Below the pieces are notes generated by a model. That model was not told where the DNA came from. It ran no database searches and saw only the letters and a program-made list of their open reading frames with translations. The translations under genes and the position numbers were made by a program. Below are positions 25,144 to 35,896 of a stretch of DNA of 64,000 nucleotides, one piece after another (position 1 is the first letter of the stretch; each line of letters begins with the position of its first letter). This DNA is from Syncephalis fuscata. Its lineage: Eukaryota; Zoopagomycota; Zoopagomycetes; Zoopagales; Piptocephalidaceae. The DNA is taken from NCBI GenBank assembly GCA_025786725.1, contig JAHLTZ010000027.1, forward strand, positions 248,001 through 312,000, read 5' to 3'.

Positions 25144-28100
25144 CTACTCGTCGACAACTTGCACAATCGTTGAAATACTCGAGCGTAGAGTGGAGCGCGA
25201 AGATGAACGAATACTATGTATACTACCACGTGGTGAATGGGCTAGTGCCTCGCTTGGTTTGGACGAAATAGTCGGATCGATGTCCTCGTCCACGCCAACA
25301 ATGGCCGATAAGTGAGGCAGATCGAGCCAGGCTGGAATGTATCGCTCAATAGTTGTGGCTGGCTTCACCTGGTGAAGAGCATCTTCGGCACGGTTTGCAT
25401 TCACTTCAAGGAATAGTTTACTTTCATCGGCAGCGCCGCCTTCATCGCAACGGCGCATCACTTCCTGCATGATATCCGTGCTAATTGGGTTCTCGTAGTC
25501 AGAAGTTGAATAGATGGTAATCAATTTCTTGACTTGAGCCTTATTTAGTAGGAAGCACACTTCAAACATAATTTCAATATCTTGTATTGAGTTCTTTTGT
25601 AATTGTAGCAATTTGGCCGCTTGCATTAGTCGCTCAAGATGGTCGGCACCTTGTTGGATCTCGTGTGACTTGCACCACTCTTCAATACGAGTAATATTAT
25701 ACTGAATTTGCATACCTGATAGCACAATACCAACAAAAATTAATAAATACTCGTGCTACCATACTAATTAATTACTTACCGCGCTTCCAGGTACCAAAGT
25801 TCTTACGCATCAATAAATGATTAAATGATACCATACCAATAGTATCGAGTACATCCAAAATAATCTTTTTACCAATTTCACGATCAAGATAATAAAAACC
25901 AATTGTCTTCCATAGCTTCACAAGGAAGGTCAACATACTATCGATGTTAAGCGTGGGCGATTGCTGACCCATCAGCTTGTTGAAGAAACCAGTATCGTTT
26001 GAAATAAATCCAGGTAACGATTGGCTTTCAACAACAGCAGGTACGGCCAGTTTATTTGCCCGAGTTCTCAAGTCCGATAACCATGCATCCATAATATGCA
26101 ACGATAACTGGCGCAAATCAGCCTTTGATTCGCCCATAACACGGACAACTTCAATGCCGCCGGCATCGGCACATTCGGCCATCTTCGCCTCAGTCTTGGC
26201 CAAAATCGAGAGCAATTCAAGGACGTTGGCCAGCCAGAACACACAGATGTAATCACCTTTAAATTTCTATTATTTGTCAATTATTAGTGAATTAATATAT
26301 ATATATAAATATATAAATAGTAGCGCTATCACTTACCACTGTCATTAATTGAATAGTTTGAGTGACATTAAATAGCAACTTCTTTAATTGTTCACTCAAT
26401 TGAAAGTTCCACATTTGTGTGATACATAATCCAATAACGTGAGCTGGGAACAATATTTCACGTGGAGCATAGCGACGATCCATATCCGGTAATGGAATAG
26501 CAATATTCTTAATAAGTTCATTAACAACTTCAGACATTAATGGATCGCCTTGAAGAATAGTGCGCAAATCCTATATTATTTATATTTAATTAGCCAAATA
26601 TTAACAAATTAACTGATATTAATACTTACGTCATTGCTTACATCGACCGGCGATGGTGACATAAGCATTGAAATACGTTTTGAGGTGGCATGGCCATTAC
26701 CGGCGTGTGAAGGCGGCATGTCATAAGCACTAAGTGTAGCACGTTTCTGACGTACATCATTGGCCATTGGCCAAGCATTTGAAGTACTGAATCGATTGTT
26801 ACGACGATCTGGTCGATTCATTTCGCCTTCTTCTTGCTGAATGACGGCCACTGGTGACTGGGCAGTCTTTGAAGCAAATATATTGCGTAGATCAACACCA
26901 GAAGTGCGCCTCATACTAGCACGTGATTCACGACGACTACCGCGTGCTTGGTGACGGGCCAATTCTTCGCGTAGTTTTGCCACTTCTTGTTGTTTGTTAA
27001 CAAGCTCTTCGGTTAGTTTCTGTGCATCAAGGTCCATAGCATTGATCTTTTCAGATAATGCTGCACACCGTTCGGCAAATGCTTCTTTCTCGCTAATCAA
27101 ATACTGCAATGCTTCTTTTTGCTCTTTAGCATCACTGATAATCTTTTCAGCTAAATGCCGATTCTTTGACTCGAGTCCTTTGCATTTGTCCTTCCATGAC
27201 TTCAAGCGACTTTCGAGTAAATTAACCGTTTCCCTATTGATATTAATATTAATACATTACGTATATTAATAAATAAATTATTATTAATAAATATCAACTT
27301 ACTTTAATGCCTCATTAGTCTTCTTTTGTGATTGCAAATCTTGCGTCAATGAAATAACCTTGTTTTCCAGCTTGTATGACACTTCTTTAAGATGATTCGC
27401 TGAACGTGACTCAGTACGCAACCGAACAAGTTCTCGACGAGCATAACGACGACGGATACATGATTGCATGAATATAACTGACTTGACCTTGCGCTTATAA
27501 TGATGTCGAGTAAGCCTATTTAATAATTAGTAATTATTTATTGTATTTCGTATTATGGCACCATATAATTTACTTACCATCCACGAACCAAACTTTGAAT
27601 AATAGTAGCGGCAATCTCTTGTTTATTATTAGCAAATTGACTACGAGCCAAATAACCACGAACATCTAATAATTACCATTATTATTATTATTATTATGGT
27701 GAATGAGGAATAGTACTTACGGGTTTGGGCGTAGATGACACTTGTAATGGCCAACTTGTATGATTTACGCTGGTTGTAGCCACGCCAGTATTTTTGAATA
27801 ATAATGGCTGCTGCTTCATTGCGAATACGCTCTTTTTCACGTAAACGTAAAATACGACGATATTTAACTTGGATGGTAACGGTGGCATGTCGTAGTGCTA
27901 GGAACTTGCGACGATGGATACGCGCCAAAAAGTTCTTTTTAATCATCGTAACGGCATTTATTATAGCATCGGTACGGGCTTTTTCCAATAACGCAATCTA
28001 ATTACAAAAATATCTATTAGATTTGTTACATTCATTTTCAATTACTATGCCTACCTGACCCGCTCGGAAGAATACTTTAGTTAGACCAATTTGGTACTTT

Positions 28101-30742
28101 TCAGGTGATTTAAGCGAATTATCTAAAATTGCTGCACAATAATCACGTGGAACTTTGGGTCGATTTGCCGATGCAATCAACATATAATACCTAATAGCAA
28201 CCTGTTTAGTTAATTAATACATATGTTTATGTAATTACTTACCGGCTAATGAATTCGGCCAAAGTACGTCGAGTTGGATAGCCACGTGAACTGATATGAA
28301 TGGTCTCTAAAACACCACAGGCCCGCAGTTGAGATAGTGTCATTTGTGGTTCAAATTTCCAGGCTACTTTGGCTTCATTTGGTTTAATACAACGGATATA
28401 GTGCACTTCAGTTGAGTTAATCGTTGACATTAATTCAATAAGCGATCCCTTGAATACTGAACCAAGTGTCGGTTTTTTGGGTGCATTTGCATTAAGACGA
28501 CCTTTGGGCGCAGGTGTGGCTGCCTCCTTTACTTCATTCATCTAGTCACACCCGTATTATTAATACATTACTATTGATATATGTATGTATATATATATGC
28601 CACTTACTGCTTGTCGGTGCTTTTGCACTTCATTAAAAAATTCAAATGTACTTGCTTCCAATACCTCCATAATCTCATCAGGCACATTATCACGATTCTT
28701 ATCAAGAAATCCCTCTGCCTCATAGGTTACATCATGTGCATAATGGCAGATGGTAAAGGCTGTTTGACCAAATCTTGGCTTCTTAAAGTACTTTTTGTTG
28801 GCTGGTGTATCCAATTGCTGATACAACTTATTAATAAAGTTTTCATCGGTACCAGATGGCATACGACTTTCTTCATCCAGTAGAGCTAGTACACCTAATT
28901 TGCCTTCAATCAGTGCGATACATGGCTGATTGTCTGTAAATTCAATAAATTGCCAGTCAATCTGTTCACGGACATATTCTTCCTGTTCCAGCTTGAATAC
29001 ATGTTGATTAAATTCTTGTTGCAACTTCTCATTGGCGTAGTTAATACAGAATTGTTCGAATGAGTTACGCTGAAAGTGTTCAAATCCATAAATATCAAGT
29101 ACACCGATAAAGCTATGACATAGACTCATGCTATCATCATTGCATAGCGTGGTGTTGACATTGGCTACAAGCCAGTCAAACAAGCTGGCATAGATGAATT
29201 TGGCAATAGAGTCTCGTACACTGACTGCTTGGGTTGGCGTCAATTTAGAAACAATCTTATCACTTCGCGTAACAATTTGTTTGTTGATGATCCATTTAGC
29301 TAGCATGTCGGAGTCCACGCCAAGTAATCGGGTTGCTGTGGCAAATGCCTCATCATCGTCGGATATAGAGGCATTAGTACGGCTTTGTGCGTTAATAACC
29401 ACATTGCCAAGATGTAGTAAACTGGCTAATATACGGAAAATATCCCATTGACGTTGTACGGACATGCCAATCGTCGAGAGGGCCTTTTGTGTTTCGACAA
29501 ACTCGTCAAAATCATTGACACCTTGAATTTCGCTGCAGTTGCCTTTTTTCAAGTAATTGAAGCTTGTACACTCATCAAGGCTAAGTTGGGCTCGTTCCGA
29601 GGGAGGTGCACCAGCACATAGCTAGTGTAATTACATTAAAACAATCAATAGATTAGCAAATTAGTTAAATAATATGTAATACACCATAGCGGCCGCTTCT
29701 TACCTGATAAAAGATATGGTAATTACGTTCCGAGTCCGGTTGGAAGATCAATCGCGAACGTTCAAGCAAATAGGTGCAAATAGTTGCACCAACAATACAA
29801 GATTGTTTATCAAAGTGAATCTGTATATATTTACCAAATCGACTACTGTTATCGTTACGTGTGGTTTTTGCATTACCAAACGATTCAAGAATTGGATTGG
29901 TGGCCATAATCTTTTCTTCGATTTCCGTGCCTCGGTCATCTCGTTTATTGGCATCGCTTATAGCTGCTTTATCGGTATTCTGAGTAGCCACAGTGGCAAA
30001 ATAGCGCATAATATACTTGGCGCTAACGGTTTTACCAGCACCACTTTCACCGGAAACAACAATAGTCTCATTGCGCTGCTCTTGAATCATATCACGAAAC
30101 GATTCTTCGGCAATGGCAAATAAATGCGGCTCTAGCTCACCTCGGCGTTTACCAGAATAGGCCGACATCAATTCAGGTGCATAGAGTTGAACACGTTGAA
30201 ATGGATTCATAGCAATCAGTACAATGCCGGAATAGGTGTATATATTATGCTGAGCATAACGGATACGCACATTATTCAACACTAATTATTTAATAATAGC
30301 AATAGTAATACAGTTAGCCATAATCTATCTATCTATATATATATATATTCTAAATATATAAACATTTAATAGAATAAACATACCAGCCGGTTCGTGTAAA
30401 TAACTAAGACTGGTCAAATCATCGGCACCATCAAGTACCTTTGGATTTCTTAATGGTGGCAATTCAGCACTTTCTGTACGGGCCAATTCAAATTTATGCG
30501 TCTTTGTCTATTATGACACCCATCAATGTGTTAACAGACCATTTACATAATAAACTTATTATTTTACTTACATCTTCACCACCAACAGAGCGGATGTCCA
30601 ATGTAACAAATTTATCATCCACTTCCTTACTTTCAATCTTGGCCAACTGCCAACCTTCCTCAGTATGAGGCACCCATACTTCAAGCCCCCGTACATACGG
30701 CTCTAAAGCATCGGATGATAGCATATTGATCGATATTGACAC
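25144..30742 (-). CDS. MYO2: Class V myosin heavy chain
   Basis: Actin-based motor for polarised transport of secretory vesicles and organelles. The roughly 13-exon gene encodes about 1,500 residues. In order: N-terminal SH3-like region ([15 protein letters not shown]), motor with P-loop GESGAGKT, switch [21 protein letters not shown], switch [22 protein letters not shown], actin-binding and converter parts ([27 protein letters not shown]), a lever arm with several IQ motifs ([14 protein letters not shown] and similar), a coiled coil (residues about 880-1080), a basic Ser/Arg-rich linker, and a C-terminal globular DIL domain that binds cargo adaptors. The tail ends in a Ser-rich segment. All catalytic motifs are intact and no frame break was found. 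The start at 30742 ([10 protein letters not shown]) is the first ATG in the exon. Confidence 0.95.
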
Positions 30743-32327
30743 TACTGTCCACTACTAATACTCGTAATGCCAAAGACTACACAAGATGAACACAACTCAA
30801 TGTGTATCTATATAGCAATAACTGATATAAATACACTAGCTGCTACCACTAGCGTTTAGTTGTCGCCAATAAGCAATATGATAAATAAGACGAAGATGAA
30901 GAAGATGAAAAGATGAAGATAAAGGTAACGCGATACTACTGCCCAGTCAGCCTACAAGATAACTGTAACTTGAAATCAACAAAAAGATACTGGGACAGTC
31001 GTGCAATCAATAATGGCGGCTATTAAACGATAAAGTAAGTAATAAGTAGATAAATAAATAAACAAATAAGTAAATAAAACGTATTAGATTAGTAGTCTAT
31101 AGTATGTAAAGCACTTACAATCAATGAAAGCTTATACGCAACAAAATTGCTTACAAGATGAAATGAAGATGCGAAATATAAAGAAATAGTAGCTACGATA
31201 AGTTATTTGGTGCAAGCAAGTAATGACCACGAGTGTGGTGACGATAATGTGAGTGCAGTGTAGTGATAGAAGGACCGTACAGCTAACAACAGTACAGAGA
31301 TGAGGGCGCGTCAAAGGAACTATTAATACGCCGTTAATATATGGTTATTATGGAAGGGAGGCAAGGATATGGTAGTTGTAGTAGTTACTCCTGCGTTGTT
31401 CTTTCTTCGTTACAATCAATTCACACTGTACAACAAGAACAAGAATAGCTGTTACGAATAACAATACTAACAATAGTAACAACGGAGAAAGGCAGTACAC
31501 AAGCAGCAAAGGGACAACAGTACGAACACAGTTCAGTGAGGAAAAGGCAAGCTTAAAAGAGGCGGAGATAGAATTGTTCAATCTCACCCATACAAAAATG
31601 TGATTATTTGGTCAAATGGTATATTATGGACGTGTTTGTTCATCAGTATAATGAATAGTGATTATTTAATAGACCGCACTCACACACACATATATCCATT
31701 TGAATCAAAACTATGCCTGATCTAAAGCGCGTAATTCAATACACATCTCTGACACAAAGGTGCCAGAATGTTATCTGACATTATTTACGTTGTATTTTTC
31801 TGTTTCATTCGTCTTTGTTCGCTTTACCACATCCATATTCATATTCATATTGCTATTCGTGTTATTGAGCCACTTTCTAATTTAATCATTTGCTTGCAGC
31901 TAGTACTACGTATATACTAGTTTACTATTACTTTAGTTGTTGTTTACATTGTTGCTTGAGTACTGTAAACTGTAACTATTGCGGTAAGTTATTGGTTTAT
32001 TTATTTAGTTATACCAAAAATACGGCCCTAACTATTATCGCCATTCTTATTTCTATATCAATCATTGGACTCACGTGGTCACACATAACCGTCAGTGATT
32101 TACATTAACCGCCAATTATTCACTTCATCAGTTGCTAAACACAGTAACAACAATAATAATAATAGTGGTAGTGGTAGTGGTAGTAGTAGCAATAACCAAC
32201 CATAACAGTATTAGCAATAACAGTAACAATATTACTAACTCTTTTCTTTCTCTCTCACTCTCTCATTCACTCTTATTTACTCTTTTATTGACTCATCTTT
32301 TGGTTTGTCAATGCAATAGTAGTCAAT
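30743..32327. other. Divergent intergenic region between MYO2 and DSK2
   Basis: About 1.6 kb between two divergent start codons. The half next to each gene is pyrimidine-rich on that gene's coding strand (for example CTTTCTCTCTCACTCTC near 32250-32280 before the ubiquilin start). A short GGTAGT tandem lies near 32165-32190. Frames at 31132-31587 on the minus strand are open but not protein-like. Confidence 0.5.
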
Positions 32328-34260
32328 ATGCAAGGTAAAGATAGCCACTTATCTTTACCGTCTTCGTCCTCGGACAGCACTGCTCCTACGACGATTGTTA
32401 CTATGGTGCAGACGGATGAACCACCCAGTAGTCCAGCGGTCAAAACGACATCTCAAATACCCTTACGCTTCCGTATGCCATCGGGAGACATAATACATCG
32501 TGGCATCGCTATTGCTAGCACCACAGTTGGACAGCTAAAGGCATTACTGGCTATCGAGACGATTCCTGCAAATCGAATGCGTTTGGTACGGGCTGGCCAG
32601 GCCCTTCAAGATGATACGCGCACCCTTGAAAGTTACAGTAAGTCGACTTAGCTATGCTTTTATTCTTGACTGGACCCATAACAAATATTATATTATTTGA
32701 AACAACAACCACAGACGTGTCCAAGAATGACACAATCTACGTTGTACGTGGTGCTCAGAATGAAACGCCAGCCATTACTCCAGAGGCACTTAGTCGTGTC
32801 GATAGCCAAGGTGACGAGTCGATGCCCGGCATGCCTGGTGATCCAATGAGCGGTCTGATGGAGGCACCGTTCATGAAGGTGGGTTGCATGTTGTCTATGC
32901 GCAGTGCTATGCACTAACCAACCAAACTGATACACAGGGCCTAATGTCGAATTCAAACTTCATGCGGGAAATGCTTATGAATCATCCGCAAATGAAAAAG
33001 TTAGCCGAAGAAAATGTTGAGGTGGCTCACATGTTACGTCATCCAGAATTATTTGAGGTAAGTGGACTAATTTAAATGTACACGTAATTATTTCTATTGA
33101 CACAAAATATCGATTTAGACCATGGTTGCGTCACAAAAACCACAGATTATGCGTGAAATGCTACGTAATAACGATCGGGCTATTTCAAATATTGAAGCAA
33201 TGCCTGGTGGTTTTAATCATTTGCAGCAAATGTATAAAGGTGTCCAAGAGCCGTTAATGGAGGCTGAACGACCAGTAAGTATAATGAATATTTGTAAGAA
33301 CAAATGCTAAATATAGTCAATTTGATCATTAGAAAAATGAATCTACTGATGCTATGAATCGAGCATTTGCCATGAGATTTAACATTACACCGACTACAAT
33401 ACAAGGTAAACTATAAATGATATATGATATTTAATTTGATGGACTATTAATAAACTATTAGATATAATAGATAAAGATCAGCCAAATAGTGCGGCACTGC
33501 CCAATCCATGGCAGGCACCTCAGGTGCCATTGATGCAAAGACCACGTACAATATCGACTCGCGATATTACAGCGCCATCATTTGCCTCTAGTAAGTGTAT
33601 ATAGGCCATCTAGATGATATACATATACTTAGTATGATTTGAAAGGTTTTAGACCGAGACTGACCACACAGCCAACTGAGCAACCACGTGCATCTCGTTT
33701 ACCACATCGTACTCAGCATCCATTTGCTCATTTTCGTCCAGCTCAGCATCATTTAGATTCAGATAGTAATGCCTCCAATCATCCATCAATGTCATTTTTG
33801 CAATCCATCTTGACATCCAGCAGGTAATTAATTTGATAGATGTATATAGCAGTATGACTTACTAAGCTGTTTTTAGAAATGTACCATCTCCCACACATGC
33901 AACACAGGAAACAATAACAGCAGCAGCAAGAGCACCAACAGCCGCGGTAACATCGTCGTCAACAACAATGGCCAGGCCATCAGGTTCAGTGGTGTCGTCG
34001 CCTGTGACAGTAACACAGCCATCGACACGGTACATAAAACAACTTGAAGAAATGCGACTCATGGGTTTTACTGATGATGAAAAAAACACAAGGTATTATA
34101 CTAAATAGATTATGAAAAGCAAAAAACTGATTATACAAATAATAACTATTATTATAGGGCACTTGCATTGACAGGAGGTGATATGAATGGAGCGATTGAA
34201 TGGTTAATTAATTATGGTAATAGCAGTGGAGAAAGCACTAATGCAAGCCGTAGCAAATAG
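32328..34260 (+). CDS. DSK2: Ubiquilin (Dsk2-like UBL-UBA shuttle protein)
   Basis: Ubiquitin receptor that carries ubiquitinated clients to the proteasome and chaperones membrane proteins in the cytosol. About nine exons with 45-65 nt introns. After a Ser/Thr-rich leader, a ubiquitin-like domain (LRFRMPSGDIIHRGIAIAST through RLVRAGQALQDDTRTLESYS) is followed by STI1 heat-shock-chaperonin motifs (GLMSNSNFMREMLMNHPQMK; NDRAISNIEAMPGGFNHLQQ), a low-complexity Thr/Ala/Ser linker, and a C-terminal UBA domain (YIKQLEEMRLMGFTDDEKN ... ALTGGDMNGAIEWLI). The order and motifs are diagnostic. The gene is intact. The start at 32328 (MQGKDSHL) is the first ATG before the UBL. Confidence 0.93.
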
Positions 34261-34527
34261 CGTTTAATCTCAAAACTCAATAAATGAATATCGCATATTT
34301 GAATTTTGTAACAACAAAAGATACGCACTATTATCCAGTAATTGTTTAAATATTTTGGTGTTTATTCTGTAAAGTTATTAACTAGTTAGTTTTAATATTA
34401 ATAATAATAGTACTAAAACCAATGGCTCAAAATAGACATTTATTTCTGCATAACATTAATTGTGCTAATTTAAATATATGTTAATGGTTATTTAAATAGT
34501 ATATTTGATGCTTAGTTGTAAGCTGTT
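34261..34527. other. 3' UTR and spacer after DSK2
   Basis: AT-rich stretch with AATAAA motifs near 34280 and no gene, ending at the edge of repeat part C. Confidence 0.5.
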
Positions 34528-35215
34528 ATAATGCAACTATACTTAAATAAATAAATAATAAAGTCCATCAAAGCTAAGAAGCTACTGTATTTTGCCCCCA
34601 CATTTTTTTGTTTATTTATTTCACCATCTTTTCTTATTGCTATCTTGTTGCTCTATTCAGTAATACATTATACAATAATGTTAATTATAACAATATAAAT
34701 AGCATGCGTATTTGAATATCAATAGATAACATTATTCAATTTCTAGTCTTTATTTTTCTTATTTTACATTAACACCTGTTCAAGTAACCTCAACGGCATG
34801 CCGTATATTCTGATTACAACTGTTGCCACATGATGTTACTGGTAAAGACACTCAGCCTATCATTATTGCATATGGTAGAGGCCGATTTGCTGCATCAATG
34901 ATTGGCAAATAATATGCGCCTACCAAGTTGATACCAAGAATGCTCAAGACAATGGCGAACATCAGAAACGCTAGTCGTCCTACCTTCTTGTCACCATAAA
35001 CGAGTATCTTACATTGCAAATATGCCCAAAATGCAACAGTAGAAGCTTGGCAGATAGAAGTGACCATTTAGATGCAAAGAAACCACACTGTACGTAGTAA
35101 CAACAACAACACTGCGGAACAATATGGAATCGCAATCAATGGCTTTATTAATATTTTATCAAATTTTCTACGCATGGCCAACAGCAATAATGATCGGCCT
35201 CAAATGTTTCAATGA
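34528..35215 (-). pseudogene. Repeat part C: membrane-protein-like ORF downstream of the micro-exon gene
   Basis: Similar over about 690 bp to 24175-24878 (opposite strand) and 40495-41050. A minus-strand frame from 35067 to 34852 encodes 71 residues with hydrophobic stretches (FLMFAIVLSILGINLVGAYY). A further frame upstream, starting MRRKFDKILIKPLIAIPY, ends at a TAA directly before that ATG. In copies B and D the upstream part is in a different frame and the second ATG is ACG, so none of the copies shows one uninterrupted gene. The part lies immediately 3' of the micro-exon gene here and of the decayed copies elsewhere, so the two parts travelled together. It may be a real small membrane gene with an intron I cannot place. 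Confidence 0.5.
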
Positions 35216-35662
35216 ACTCAAATGAACATTATAACTATGTTTGTTGTACATAACAGCATGACTTTGATTGAAACCAATTTTACTTTCAGGACTCAAAATA
35301 TAAAAGTCAAAGTAGAATTGGGAATTTTGAAAAAGCTAATTGCAATAAATGCAATAAATTTAATTCAAAACTTTGCCTATTTACATAATCTAGTTAATTG
35401 TGGCAATATCAACAGCAATGCCAGTTGTGTTTTATTTGTTAAAATTTTTAATAATATATTTATAATACAACTAAAAAATACAATACAAAAATATGTTATG
35501 TAAGGATTAGTATTAATAATATTGAATCAATAGTTAAACACTTTTATTAAACAAATGCAAACCAGTAATGAAATGCTATCAAAAAAGAAAAGAAATTATT
35601 ATTAAAAAGTGTTTAATTTGTGGTAAACGTCATTACAAAAAACAAGTGAGACAAATAAAAAT

Positions 35663-35683
35663 AAAAAAAAAAAAAAAAAAAAA
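35663..35683. repeat. Poly(A) tract
   Basis: About 21 consecutive A on the plus strand (poly-T on the strand of the micro-exon gene), downstream of its terminal exon. Confidence 0.9.
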
Positions 35684-35896
35684 TGAAAAGCAAATAAAAA
35701 TAAATGTAAATATAGCAATTTGATTATAGGCATAATTAAGATGAAACCATAGGTTTATTACTATAAGCTTACACAGTTGAATAGAAACAACTAGCTGCAA
35801 GCTTGTTAATAAAATAACGATTCCATTGATTAAAGACTGGATAAACCGGAGCATTGGCCAAAACTTGATATATAAATAGACTGGACGGCGTAGTTG